64,000 bases of DNA from Planifilum fulgidum (GCF_900113175.1 NZ_FOOK01000001.1:56160-120159), one strand, 5' to 3'. Positions 27,851 to 36,880 are shown, counted from the stretch's first letter. The notes: generated by a model not told the origin, from the letters alone. Numbers and translations are program-made.

Positions 27851-28194
27851 TTTGAATTCACTCTCTTTACGGTGTTCTTTTTGTAACGCTAAGGGTGGTG
27901 TAACATCAGGCGACGACCCGCTGGCAAGGCAATTTCAATCCTCTTTATTGAGGTGTTCTTTTTGTGACCCCTCAATGGCGGGCCAGAGGGAGTGGACGGA
28001 AGCACGGCGTTTCAATCCTCTTTATTGAGGTGTTCTTTTTGTGACCGGGACTTCATCACCTCCCCGATTGATACGACCAAGGGTTTCAATCCTCTTTATT
28101 GAGGTGTTCTTTTTGTGACCGTACCGTTCAAGATCGCGTTTTCAACAGCCATTGCCAGTTTCAATCCTCTTTATTGAGGTGTTCTTTTTGTGAC
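27851..28194 (-). CRISPR. CRISPR array 3 (4 good repeats, 1 decayed)
   Basis: Repeats at 27932, 28009, 28083 and 28158 (37 nt each; the first has A instead of the initial G) plus a decayed copy at 27851-27887 on the trailer side. Repeat variant: TTTATTGAGG with GTTCTTTTTGTGAC. Spacers are 37-44 nt, the longest being the oldest. Transcribed on the minus strand with the leader at the right. It lies between the cmr operon and the type I-D operon. Confidence 0.97.
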
Positions 28195-28530
28195 GGCGGG
28201 TGCTAAATCCCTTGATATGCCTGGATCTCTGCACCATTTTGCGAACACCTCCTTCATTTATCCATTTTTTAGGTGATCCGGCGCCTGCACCTAAAATCGA
28301 AAATCGCTGTTTTTCCTTATTTGACGCGGGTTTTCGAATTTGCGAACATCCCCCGGGGTTGCGCCGAAGCTCCCGGTGTTCGCAAAATCAATTCCCCTTG
28401 AGGAACCTACAAATAAAGCTGAAAAACAATTTGGAACTAAGGCCTGTTTCATCCCTTATAGTTAATATTAAATCCTGAATCACGCGTTTACATTTTTACT
28501 ATAATCCTTGAAGATCATTTCGCCAATTGA
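28195..28530 (-). promoter_or_regulatory. Leader of array 3 with pairing elements
   Basis: Homologous to the leader of array 2 over almost its full length. Pairing elements TTTTGCGAACACC (28237-28249), TTTGCGAACA (28339-28348) and GGTGTTCGCAAAA (28375-28387) are all intact. Confidence 0.85.
28498..28526 (-). promoter_or_regulatory. Sigma-A promoter of array 3
   Basis: Minus strand TTGGCG (28521-28526), 17-nt spacer, TATAGT (28498-28503). One mismatch in the -35 relative to the other leaders. Leader RNA about 295 nt. Confidence 0.8.
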
Positions 28531-28779
28531 AAAACGTCTGAGCAACTACGACCAATTGTCATTAACACCTGTCTAAGGCCTTGCTTTTTACAATTTATCG
28601 CCCCCTTTGTTCTTACAGTACCACTCGTTGTTAAATACGAGATGACTTACTGTTCAATTCTAATGTCCTCTTCAATGGAGTATTTTAATGACTTATTTGT
28701 GTGTGCCCCTACATGTGCTTATACAGGCGACATGTTTGAACCATAAAATATAGGAACTGAATAGGAAAGGGGAAGGAAC

Positions 28780-29244
28780 ATGGCTTGTTCCGGTAGGAAT
28801 TTGCTCAAAAACGGGGGATTCACAAGGGGAATCGCCCCTTGGACGGGGTCCCGGATTCGCCGGATGAAAAACCCGTTACGCCCGGGGGATTATTCCCTTT
28901 TCATGAGCGCATCGCCAAGATTACCCGCCGCGTTGAAACAAACGGTTTCCGGTCCTTTTGAACGGGGGTGCGCCTATTACCTCTACTTTCGCCTTCTCAA
29001 CGTGACGCCCCCATCAAGCAGGGCGGAAATTTATGCAACCGTCGCTTATCTGGATAAAAACCGCCGGATCCTCAACTCCACCCCCTTGCTTGTCAGACCT
29101 CCCCGCCAAACCAAAAGCTGGTACCCCTACTTCTCCATCGTGCCGACGCCTCCCCGGGGAACGGCGATGCTTTCTGTCGTTTTCTTGCTGGCCAAGGGCA
29201 CATTGTTTGTGGATTATATCAGCGTCGCATCCCACAAGGTCTGA
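28780..29244 (+). CDS. Small jelly-roll protein, NTTRR-F1/CBM-like
   Basis: 154 residues without a signal peptide. It starts NLLKNGGFTRGIAPWTG, the NxxxNGxFExGxxPW-type opening of carbohydrate-binding-module-like and NTTRR-F1 domains, continues with strand-rich repeats (SLFMSASPRLPAALKQTV, AYYLYFRLLNVTPP) and ends GTLFVDYISVASHKV, the usual closing strand. In spore formers such domains often cap collagen-like or exosporium proteins; here the domain stands alone. RBS AAGGGGAAGGA upstream. Located just behind the promoter of array 3 and read away from it. Confidence 0.6.
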   Translation: MACSGRNLLKNGGFTRGIAPWTGSRIRRMKNPLRPGDYSLFMSASPRLPAALKQTVSGPFERGCAYYLYFRLLNVTPPSSRAEIYATVAYLDKNRRILNSTPLLVRPPRQTKSWYPYFSIVPTPPRGTAMLSVVFLLAKGTLFVDYISVASHKV

Positions 29245-29445
29245 TGTCTTCAGCCTGACTATTACTCAAAAGTTTTTTCATCTCCAACAGGGGATAGAGC
29301 CATTTCAATCCGGCACGGATTTTGAAATCGGCTCTTTTTTCATTTTGAATCACGGAGAAGGACGATTCCATTTCTCACCGCTTTCATTGGTCAAAACCAA
29401 TGTTGAAATCGGCCAAGGAGACAGCTCACGCTGCCCCCTTGCATT

Positions 29446-29923
29446 TTATTCCGACAAGGTCTTCATCAACAATATAAATCCGAGAGTGATGCCAGTTCCG
29501 CCGAACAGCAAGATATTTTCAGACCTGCTTTTCCGCGTTTGATCCTGTGATTTCCACGCGATGAAATACAAGACAAGACCCGGCAATAAGACAATGGCTC
29601 CTACTGCTATCAGGAAAAGATTGATATAGACATTGACCATCCAATCCGTTTCCGGTTCCAGCATCCAACCGCTTGCCATCCAATATAACGATGCCGATGG
29701 GCAGCATAAACAGGAATAAAAACAAAATGGCACCCAGACAGGAGTTTCCGTATTTTCGCAAAAGGGTCCTGAAAAGGAATATCAAAAAAATAGCCAGATA
29801 ATCATAAAAACAGCAAAAGCGGTGGCGATAGTGATCAACCCCTCTCCATGAATCTCGCTCCTGATGCTGACGCAAACAGCTTGACCGACAAAGAGATATT
29901 CTCACCCAACTATTGTGACACAA
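29446..29923 (-). pseudogene. Broken small membrane protein gene
   Basis: Two reading frames join into one hydrophobic protein: NSCLGAILFLFLFMLPIGIVILD in one frame up to about 29700, then WMVNVYINLFLIAVGAIVLL and FGGTGITLGFILLMKTLSE in another, ending at 29446. At least one frameshift; three or four membrane segments. Family not recognised. Confidence 0.55.
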
Positions 29924-29959
29924 CCCTTCCGAGAGGAAAAGCGGGTCGTGGTTTTTTCT

Positions 29960-30361
29960 TTATCCCTCCTGTATTTTCCCGGCTTGTTCCGGGCAACACC
30001 CTTCTCTAGCATTGCATATCACTAAATCTGCAATACACCCAAAAAAAGCAAAAAACAGCGCAAATCCAATCATTATCCCCGAAAGGTTTAATATCACATC
30101 GCCGATAAACGGTTCTGTAAGAGAATCTGTACAGCAGGAAATCACCAGCCGAAGCTCTATTGAAAACGTAATAAATCATCCAAGAAACGATAGCCCGAAT
30201 CCAAACGGAATCCCAGGGCCAACATTTCCAAGGATGACCGACAACGGACATATCCCGAAGTTTATATCGGCAGGTAATTCGATCATTTCTGAATCAAGAC
30301 CAAAAAGCGGGATGGTATATCTTAGGTCAAGGTCATCAAACCAGGGCGTAGAAGGCGGCAA
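29960..30361 (-). pseudogene. Broken membrane protein remnant
   Basis: Hydrophobic fragments in successive frames: GPGIPFGFGLSFLG (ending about 30176), WMIYYVFNRASAGDFLLYRF, then GDVILNLSGIMIGFALFFAFF ending at 29960. At least two frameshifts. Same style as the neighbouring remnant; possibly one former gene pair. No family assigned. Confidence 0.45.
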
Positions 30362-30462
30362 ACCCTACCAACTAACCAATTGATCGCCCTTTCTTTTTCT
30401 TCAAATAGACAGGAAGTGGAACCAGAACTACGGACCACAAGCGGTGCAATGCGCAAAACGAC

Positions 30463-30592
30463 GTCTTCCCTTATGGAACACGGATTTTTCAATGTGTGAA
30501 CAACCCCCAAATCTGAGCCGAAGCTCCCGGTGCTAACAAAGAATCAATCGCGTCATTCGTAACCCTCGGAAACAAATCGAATTAAAATGGCG
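30463..30592 (-). promoter_or_regulatory. Orphan CRISPR leader relic (no array)
   Basis: Matches the promoter-side half of the leaders. The block GAACAACCCCC and GCCGAAGCTCCCGGTG (30498-30532) is nearly identical to leader 2, followed by ACAAAGAATCAAT. A decayed version of the promoter region follows (AACCCTCGGAAACAAATCGAATT at 30560-30582 in two pieces; compare AACTTCCGGAAACAATTTCG in leader 4). No repeats are found to the left, where the broken membrane genes lie. Confidence 0.7.
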
Positions 30593-30614
30593 AGAGCCTC
30601 TTTTTGTCAGTTTC

Positions 30615-31208
30615 TCAGGTGTTTCTGAGAAATGGTTGTCCCACCCTTGTACCTATTTCCAAGTTTGCTTTTTTTACATATGAACACAACAGCTCCTCCG
30701 TTGTGGAAAATGCGAGCTCATCCCAGGGAATCTCGTCAAATGCGAAAAATCGGCCTTTTTTACTTTCCAAGTTGACATGAACTTCCTCGCGATCAGCGAT
30801 CGCTTCATAGGCTAATTGGATCAACCCATCTTCAGGAAAAGAAAAAGTACCGATAATCTCACCGACTTCCACAACAAGTCCCGTTTCCTCTCTCACCTCG
30901 TTTTTAATCGTTTCAAAAGGATCCTGACCGCGCTCCACATATCCCCCCGGAAAAGCCCACAAACCTTTCCCGGGATCCTCATTTCGCTGAAGAAGCAATA
31001 CTTTGTTTTTATTCTTATTGAATACCACCGCTGTCACGGCCAACTTCGGATCCAAATAGAAAATAAAATGACAATGGTGACACAATAGCTGGGGCTGGTT
31101 GGGTATGTGCAGATCTTCCAATGATAAACGATGCCCGCATCGCGGACAAAATTTCAGGTCCTCTTTCTTATATTTCCATTCATATTTGAAATAAAGATCT
31201 TTATTCAT
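30615..31208 (-). CDS. Nudix hydrolase with N-terminal zinc ribbon
   Basis: 197 residues. N-terminal zinc ribbon CPRCGH...CHHC (about residues 21-47), then the Nudix fold with the complete box GGYVERGQDPFETIKNEVREETGL read as G-x5-E-x7-REETGL (about 88-111, catalytic REETG present). Such proteins hydrolyse nucleoside diphosphates linked to another group (NADH, ADP-ribose, ADP-sugars); the arrangement is similar to NudC-like or ADP-ribose pyrophosphatases. It lies 230 bp downstream of cas6 on the same strand, between two leader relics. A role in degrading CRISPR signalling nucleotides is conceivable but unsupported. Confidence 0.87.
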   Translation of the reverse strand: MNKDLYFKYEWKYKKEDLKFCPRCGHRLSLEDLHIPNQPQLLCHHCHFIFYLDPKLAVTAVVFNKNKNKVLLLQRNEDPGKGLWAFPGGYVERGQDPFETIKNEVREETGLVVEVGEIIGTFSFPEDGLIQLAYEAIADREEVHVNLESKKGRFFAFDEIPWDELAFSTTEELLCSYVKKANLEIGTRVGQPFLRNT

Positions 31209-31394
31209 CCGTTCAAATCTCCCTGACCATGGATTTGTTGTTCCATAACAAAAAACTCTTAACCTGTGGATATAAGAAAACGCTTATCATATTGCGGGCA
31301 GATCAGCCATCTTCTTCCATTCCTATATTTCTCCGCCATTTGCCCCTTTTCGAACCGCTGTTCTTTTTCCTGCTCGCCCTCCAAACGCATATTC

Positions 31395-31475
31395 CCTGTT
31401 TTCATGCGGGCATGCGCGTCCGCGAACGCCTCTGCTGGTTAAGCCGGAGCTTTCGGTGTTTGGAAAAAAGCACGG
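31395..31475 (-). promoter_or_regulatory. CRISPR leader core fragment overlapping the cas6 3' end
   Basis: CTGTTTTCATGCGGGCATGCGCGTCCGCGAAC (31396-31427 in part) and GCCGGAGCTTTCGGTGTTTGG (31443-31463 in part) align in order and spacing with the leader core (ATGCGGGTTTGCGCGTTTGCGAAC ... GCCGAAGCTCCCGGTGTTCGC). The last residues of Cas6 are encoded inside this block. No repeats flank it. Confidence 0.55.
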
Positions 31476-32203
31476 GCGTCCTCCAGGGGATCGAGGAGGG
31501 TTTGTCCCAGACCCCAGGCCGTTTTGTATCCAAAGCCCATCAGGGAGCCGTAGGCAAGCAGCCGCCACATCATGCGCTGCGACTCCTCCGGCAGGGCCTT
31601 CAGACTCATGGCCATCCTTCCCTTGAAGCCGATGATGTTAAATTCTCCGAAACGCACCCGCTCGGTCCTCACATGGAGATCCTCGATCCGAACGGGATAA
31701 ATCAGCGGCTCGAGCGTCTCCCATTCAACGCGCCGCCCGGTGACAATTTCGCCGGCCTTGGCGGCACTGGAAAACAGGCGCTTCAACTCCGGCAGCGGAT
31801 AGTAGTTATTCCGCTGATAAAAGGTGGTCGGAGTCAAGAAATGCAGAGTAAAGGCGGCCGAAAACCGCTCATCGATCCATGCCGGATCGAAGGTCTGGCA
31901 ATGCACCTCCCGCACGGTGCCTCTCCAGTCCAACAAATCGATCTCCGCCTCCCGCAAAAAATGGCGCTGAAGGCAGGAGACAACCTCCCGGTCCGGCGTG
32001 TGGATCCGGATTTCCCCCTTCTTGAGCATCAAATGGGTGGAAAAAACCTGCCGATCCCTACGATCGTGAAGTTCCTTCGACAATTCCGGCGACTCCCGCT
32101 GCAGGGCCTTCAACACAAAGGCATGAAATCTCCGGGACAACACTCCGACCGGGTTTCCCCGAAAGGGCGCGGGAGAATCCACTTTCAAACATAACCGGTA
32201 CAT
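31439..32203 (-). CDS. cas6: CRISPR pre-crRNA endoribonuclease Cas6
   Basis: 254 residues, two RAMP-like domains. The C-terminal glycine-rich loop SLMGFGYKTAWGLGQT (about 227-242) is the Cas6 signature. It processes pre-crRNA at the repeat to leave the 8-nt ATTGAAAC 5' handle. It is the only Cas6 in the window, so it likely serves both I-D and III-B effectors. RBS AGGGGG 6 nt before the ATG; 9 bp after cas2. The C-terminal end (FFQTPKAPA) is encoded in sequence derived from a leader-like element, which suggests that the original stop was replaced. Confidence 0.92.
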   Translation of the reverse strand: MYRLCLKVDSPAPFRGNPVGVLSRRFHAFVLKALQRESPELSKELHDRRDRQVFSTHLMLKKGEIRIHTPDREVVSCLQRHFLREAEIDLLDWRGTVREVHCQTFDPAWIDERFSAAFTLHFLTPTTFYQRNNYYPLPELKRLFSSAAKAGEIVTGRRVEWETLEPLIYPVRIEDLHVRTERVRFGEFNIIGFKGRMAMSLKALPEESQRMMWRLLAYGSLMGFGYKTAWGLGQTLLDPLEDARAFFQTPKAPA

Positions 32204-32212
32204 ACAATCCCC

Positions 32213-32488
32213 CTATAAAATCGGATTTTGTTCCTCCATCAGCCACTGGGTGAAATTTCCCCTGTAAAAGGCGCGATCTGCACAGGACCGACACAGCGTA
32301 TACACGCAGAGGGAATCCTCCTCCGACATCAGGTCGAACAGGCGAAACTGCAGCTGAATCCAGCTCTTTTCATCGCATTCCACTTCAAACACGGAATATT
32401 GAACCCGCCGGCCGTAATCCTTCAGCAATTTGAAGATCCGATTTCTCCTGCGGTCGTCGACAACATCATAACAAACCACCCGTTTCAC
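32213..32488 (-). CDS. cas2: CRISPR adaptation protein Cas2
   Basis: 91-residue ferredoxin-fold protein: VVCYDVVDDRRRNRIFKLLKDYG with the conserved Asp after the first strand, and VQYSVFEVEC. It forms the Cas1-Cas2 integrase that inserts spacers at the leader end. GTG at 32488 follows AGGAGG by 7 nt. It sits 17 nt after cas1 on the same strand. Confidence 0.93.
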   Translation of the reverse strand: MKRVVCYDVVDDRRRNRIFKLLKDYGRRVQYSVFEVECDEKSWIQLQFRLFDLMSEEDSLCVYTLCRSCADRAFYRGNFTQWLMEEQNPIL

Positions 32489-32505
32489 GTCACCGCCTCC
32501 TATCC

Positions 32506-33498
32506 TCACTTGGCCAGGAAGGGATAGTAATCTTCCATTTCCCCTTTGAGGAATTTGGCGAGCAGGATCGCCTGTTTGTGGAATATTTCCCGATAGCTCA
32601 TCTTCCGCTGCAACAGCCGATGAAACACCTCATCCTTCCTGCGGCGGTCAAAGGCCTGTAAAAAGCGCTTTCGGGCGGAATCCTTGAGGCGCGGCTCCCC
32701 CAGTTCGAAGGTGAAATCCGTAGGCTGAATCATCCCCTGGTTAATCACCTTGACGACCAGATTGTCCACCAAAATGGAGCGAAACTCTTCCATCAAATCA
32801 AAGGACAAAGATTCCCGGCCGTACCGTTCGCGATGGAGAAAGCCGATATACGGATCCAGGCCCGCCGCCTGCAGAGCACCCGTGATTTCCGCCCGCAACA
32901 GGGCGTAGCCGTAATTCAGCAGGGCGTTGACGGGATCTTTGGCCGGGCGCCGGCTGCGACCGTGAAAATCAAAGCCGCTTTCCCGGATCAACTCCGGAAA
33001 TGCTTCAAAATAGCGTTTGGCGGCCATCCCCTCGATACCCCGCAATTCATCCAAATCTTTCGCCTGCAACGCCTGTTCCATCGCTTGTTTTAAAGATCCA
33101 ATCACAGACTCGAAGTCCAGCTCCTTGCGCCTGGCAAAACGCTGCAGACTGGTCCGGGTGTTTTTCAATTTGGCCAAAACCAGATTCCGCGCAATCCGCA
33201 AGCTCGTCTCTTCCGACAAATGAGCCTGGACCTGGGCGATTCTTAACCGGACATTTCGATTTTCCGGCCCGACAAACCGGCCGATCATGCGGTTTCCCGA
33301 AAAATACACCACATCAATCCCCTTTTCGGCCATGAGCATCAGGGCATCGGTGGTCAAGGTCGAAGATTCATGAATGAAAAAGCGGGAATATTCCTGAACC
33401 CGAACTTCCTTGAGCAGGGAACGGTTTTTATATATTTTGAGTCGTTCCGATTCCTTCCGGACAAAGCAATGAGGCTCGCTCAAATAAAACGTTCCCAT
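32506..33498 (-). CDS. cas1: CRISPR integrase Cas1
   Basis: 330 residues. The C-terminal helical domain shows GIEGMAAKRYF (metal-binding Glu), GFLHRERYGRESL (His) and DLMEEFR (Glu), the three catalytic positions of Cas1. Catalyses spacer insertion with Cas2; Cas4 beside it selects PAM-containing prespacers. ATG at 33498 with GGGGAGG upstream; it overlaps the cas4 end by 19 bp. Confidence 0.94.
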   Translation of the reverse strand: MGTFYLSEPHCFVRKESERLKIYKNRSLLKEVRVQEYSRFFIHESSTLTTDALMLMAEKGIDVVYFSGNRMIGRFVGPENRNVRLRIAQVQAHLSEETSLRIARNLVLAKLKNTRTSLQRFARRKELDFESVIGSLKQAMEQALQAKDLDELRGIEGMAAKRYFEAFPELIRESGFDFHGRSRRPAKDPVNALLNYGYALLRAEITGALQAAGLDPYIGFLHRERYGRESLSFDLMEEFRSILVDNLVVKVINQGMIQPTDFTFELGEPRLKDSARKRFLQAFDRRRKDEVFHRLLQRKMSYREIFHKQAILLAKFLKGEMEDYYPFLAK

Positions 33499-34079
33499 GC
33501 CACCCTCCCCTTCAGGCGGCCTCGTTCCTGCGGCAAGCAATAGTCCACCATGCTGCACTTTTGGCACCGATGTCCTTCGTCGATTCCGGCAGGCGGCCGC
33601 TCCAGTTCATAAAGGCTCCGGATGGCTTCGATGGTTTGCCGGGTCCGTTCCCTTAGCTCCTCATCCAACATCACCTTTTCGCGCCGAAAGGAGCCGTAGT
33701 AAAAAAGGTAGCCAAAGGGGACGGCCTTTTCGATCCGCTCCTCCAAAGCCATTCCCTGGGCGCAAAGCTGCAGGTGATTGTTCTCCCATCCTGCCTGACT
33801 TCCCCGCTTGTATTCGACGGGGTAAATCATCCCGTCCGCCTCCTCGATCACATCGCACCGCACCGAAATCCACAGCCGTTCCGATCGCAAGTGGAGGGAA
33901 CGGTGAATTTGCCGTTCCCCCCGCAGTTCCCTTCCGAAGCGGTCGACGCGTTCGTGGAGCAGTTTTCCGTGGATAGTGTACGCGTTGTGGTAAAACACGC
34001 CTTCCACATATTCGTAGTAACAACGCCGGGGACAGTAGGCATAGGCATTAATGGCATGGGCCTCCACCAAGACATCCAT
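33480..34079 (-). CDS. cas4: CRISPR Cas4 exonuclease
   Basis: 199 residues, RecB-like nuclease with an iron-sulfur cluster. N-terminal CPRRC (16-20) and C-terminal HRCQKCSMVDYCLP supply the cluster cysteines; the nuclease core shows HGKLLHERVD, a DVIEEADG strand and VEYKRG. Trims and orients prespacers for Cas1-Cas2. Encoded between cas3' and cas1 with overlapping ends. Confidence 0.93.
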   Translation of the reverse strand: MDVLVEAHAINAYAYCPRRCYYEYVEGVFYHNAYTIHGKLLHERVDRFGRELRGERQIHRSLHLRSERLWISVRCDVIEEADGMIYPVEYKRGSQAGWENNHLQLCAQGMALEERIEKAVPFGYLFYYGSFRREKVMLDEELRERTRQTIEAIRSLYELERPPAGIDEGHRCQKCSMVDYCLPQERGRLKGRVAWERFI

Positions 34080-34080
34080 G

Positions 34081-36201
34081 TCACAACACCTCGCTCCGGA
34101 CGGTTTCCCACACGCTCCACAGCTGAAACGCCTCCGAATTGAAGGCGATACTCCAATCCGCCCCCTGCAGGGATTTGGCAGGATACAGCCGGAACATCGG
34201 CGGCAGGCGCAGGAGATCGGTCAATTCGCCGACGGACCGTTTGATGATGTATACAATCCAGGAAGTGCGCCTAATGGATTGGAACAACAGATTCAACTGT
34301 TCATTCAGCCCGGAGTCGTCCGATTCCAGTCGCAGGCGATCCAGGCGTACCAGCTCTTCGGCGCAACGCCCCGCTTTGGCGGGAAGCCGCCAGACCAATT
34401 TCGCCGGCTTGTCCCGTACCCCCACAGCCACCGCATACCCCAGCACACGGTCCCGGGAAAGCGCCTCAAGGTATTCTTCCTGCTCCGGTCCGGACAGATG
34501 CTCCTTCACCCGACGGACCATCTCTTCCCGATCCACAAACCGCACCCGTCGCCGACGGAGAACGAAGTGGAAATCATAACGTTTGAGTGGGCTGTCGGGA
34601 GCCGTTTCATCCCAAAACCAAAGATCAGGATGGAAAGTCTCGGATTCCTCTTCTCCCCATCTGTAAAGCTGAAATTCCAACTCATTTTGCCCGCGGAAGC
34701 TCAACACCGGCTCCAGCAGTTTCTTTTGCTTCCACTCCCGATATTGCCTCTCCTGCTCCTCAAAACCCAAACCATACATGCGCTCGCAAAGGATTCGGAT
34801 CTGCTTAAGGGCGGGGGACTGCTCCCGGTCCACGTGATGCTTTTTCTGAAGATGATACCCGTGGACCAGGTTCATGCCCCCAACCTTTTCAATGTAAGGG
34901 GAAAAATCCTGATAATATCGATACGCTCTTGTGACGATCTCTTCCAATTCCGATCGGGTCATCTCCGCATTTCCCCGATCCTGAATCTGTCCGGCCACAT
35001 GTCCCGGCACGTAAGCCCACACGTGAAGGGGCGGCTCTGGATTGGACCTGCTCCCCCGGCCAATCCGGCCTAAGCGCTGCATGAAGCTGCCGGCGTTGCG
35101 CGCTTCGAACACGAGAAAATCCTTCCAGATCTCCCCCTGAAAATCCACCCCCACCTCCACCGTGGCGGTGGCCACGGTAATGGGCTTGGCCAGGGCCTCC
35201 CGGCTCCGGCTGCGGTCAGACAAACCGTGCACCTCCCCCACATCGTATCCCTTTTCCCGGAGCGCCGCCGCCAACTGCTGGGCCTCGTGGATGGAATCGA
35301 GAATGATCAATCCCTTGGCTTTCGGCCATTCCGACAAATAATCCTCGATCTCATCCCACCTCTCCAAAATGCGCTCACCGGTGTTCCAGGCCGGCAGATA
35401 AGCGGAAACGACGTGGAGATGGACCGGCTCCAGGAAGATTCGCTCCTCGTACACGGAGGGTTTCTCCTCCTCCAGCCAGCACCGGGCCTCTTCCTGCACA
35501 TTCCAAATCGGCAGGCCGGTTCCTTCGATCAGACGGAACACCTCCGGCCGGGGCGTCGCCGATGACAAAAGGAAAACCATGCCTTTTTTCGGGAAGGAGG
35601 CCGCCATGAGGGCGATCCATTGGGCCAGCACATTCACCTGGGCGATATTGTAAAGGTGAAATTCATCAAAGGCCTGCAACACATATTCGCCGAGGCGGTA
35701 AAAAACCTCCACCGCCTTTCCCAGGCGGGGATCATACCCTTCCTTCCGGGGAGTGTACAGGCGCTCCTGGGCCACCAGCACCAAGTGGTCCGGATTGGTC
35801 AAAATCGCCCGGTGATATCGGGTGGACAATCGCTGCAACTGTTCAAGTTTGCTTTCTCCGGGCAAACGACTTTTTCGCAATTCTTCCGCGGTCCATAGGG
35901 CAATCTCGTCCCAATCTTTCAGAGGCAATCCCTTTTTGAGGGATTGAAATTGATCCTTGACGAGTTCGTTGACCGGATATACCCCGAGCGCCCGTACCCA
36001 TGAAGCCTTTGTCAAGTATCCGAAATTGGCCAAGGTTTTTCCCGCACCGGTCCGCGCCCGGTTCCAGAGGACCACCTGCCGATTTTCCTTGAGCGCCCGC
36101 TCCACCAATTTGAGTTGCACCGCTTGATGGGCGTAGGGGCGAAGGTTACCGACAAAGGGCAGATCGTAGGTTTTCCCCCTCTCCTCCAACAGGCGGATCA
36201 T
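34081..36201 (-). CDS. cas3': Type I-D CRISPR helicase Cas3' (no HD domain)
   Basis: 706 residues, superfamily 2 helicase of the type I-D (cyano) Cas3 kind. Motif I RTGAGKTLANFGYL (about 50-62), motif II DEFH in AFDEFHLYN, motif III LSSATP, motif VI FMQRLGRIGRG. No HD nuclease domain is present at either end, as expected in I-D where the HD motif is on Cas10d. Unwinds and feeds target DNA. ATG at 36201 with GGAGGTGAGGGG; starts 5 bp after the csc1 stop region. Confidence 0.92.
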   Translation of the reverse strand: MIRLLEERGKTYDLPFVGNLRPYAHQAVQLKLVERALKENRQVVLWNRARTGAGKTLANFGYLTKASWVRALGVYPVNELVKDQFQSLKKGLPLKDWDEIALWTAEELRKSRLPGESKLEQLQRLSTRYHRAILTNPDHLVLVAQERLYTPRKEGYDPRLGKAVEVFYRLGEYVLQAFDEFHLYNIAQVNVLAQWIALMAASFPKKGMVFLLSSATPRPEVFRLIEGTGLPIWNVQEEARCWLEEEKPSVYEERIFLEPVHLHVVSAYLPAWNTGERILERWDEIEDYLSEWPKAKGLIILDSIHEAQQLAAALREKGYDVGEVHGLSDRSRSREALAKPITVATATVEVGVDFQGEIWKDFLVFEARNAGSFMQRLGRIGRGSRSNPEPPLHVWAYVPGHVAGQIQDRGNAEMTRSELEEIVTRAYRYYQDFSPYIEKVGGMNLVHGYHLQKKHHVDREQSPALKQIRILCERMYGLGFEEQERQYREWKQKKLLEPVLSFRGQNELEFQLYRWGEEESETFHPDLWFWDETAPDSPLKRYDFHFVLRRRRVRFVDREEMVRRVKEHLSGPEQEEYLEALSRDRVLGYAVAVGVRDKPAKLVWRLPAKAGRCAEELVRLDRLRLESDDSGLNEQLNLLFQSIRRTSWIVYIIKRSVGELTDLLRLPPMFRLYPAKSLQGADWSIAFNSEAFQLWSVWETVRSEVL

Positions 36202-36205
36202 CCCC

Positions 36206-36880
36206 TCACCTCCACCAGAAAGCGGATTCCGGCAAAAACTCTTCCTCTACCTGCTGCCCCTCCATCTTTTTGATCCGGTATCCCTCCACCGCTTCTCCCC
36301 ATTCCGCTTCCTTCACCAATCGAGTGGGCAAAATATTGTACATGGAGGTGAAGGTGACGGGAAGTTGCGGCAGATCCTGCACATTGACCATTATGGAGGA
36401 ACTTTTGCCCTTCCCCCGCTCCAAGGCGACCTCCTCCGCTTCCAGCCGTGCCTGGCTCATCCATTTCCCGAGCCGGACGCGCGGGGGAAACGAAAGGGGA
36501 TTGTGGCTCAAGGCGTAGGTCTCAAAACAGGAACCCGGCCGCAGGCATTTGATAAATCCCCAGTTGGGATAACCCAGGCTCTGGTGACGCACCATCCACA
36601 GGGCCTCCGGTGTCGTGTTGTACTGCATAAGCCGATGCGTCACCTTAAGAGGAGACGCGGGAAAAATGTAAATCCCTTCCTCATTCAGCGGCTGCAGTTG
36701 TTTCTCATATCCCGGAGCCTGTTGTTCCTGATAGTAGGGGGAAATCGCCCAGGACAAGGCGTAGGCCAGGGCGTAATTGTGGATAAGGGGAGCGGTCTCG
36801 GCGACCTTCCCCTTCTCCATGCTGGCAAAGAACAGATAATCCTCCAGCTCGATCCGAATCCGGTACGCAAACCGTTTCAC
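36206..36880 (-). CDS. csc1: Type I-D Cascade subunit Csc1 (Cas5 family)
   Basis: 224 residues if started at the GTG that overlaps the csc2 stop (GTGA at 36877-36880), giving MKRFAYRIRIELEDYLFFAS. This Cas5-like RAMP holds the crRNA 5' handle. Conserved stretches include HNYALAYALSW, PLKVTHRLMQYN and the terminal EFLPESAFWWR. No strong RBS precedes it, so translation is probably coupled to csc2. A longer start 51 bp upstream exists but would overlap csc2 heavily. Confidence 0.88.
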   Translation of the reverse strand: MKRFAYRIRIELEDYLFFASMEKGKVAETAPLIHNYALAYALSWAISPYYQEQQAPGYEKQLQPLNEEGIYIFPASPLKVTHRLMQYNTTPEALWMVRHQSLGYPNWGFIKCLRPGSCFETYALSHNPLSFPPRVRLGKWMSQARLEAEEVALERGKGKSSSIMVNVQDLPQLPVTFTSMYNILPTRLVKEAEWGEAVEGYRIKKMEGQQVEEEFLPESAFWWR

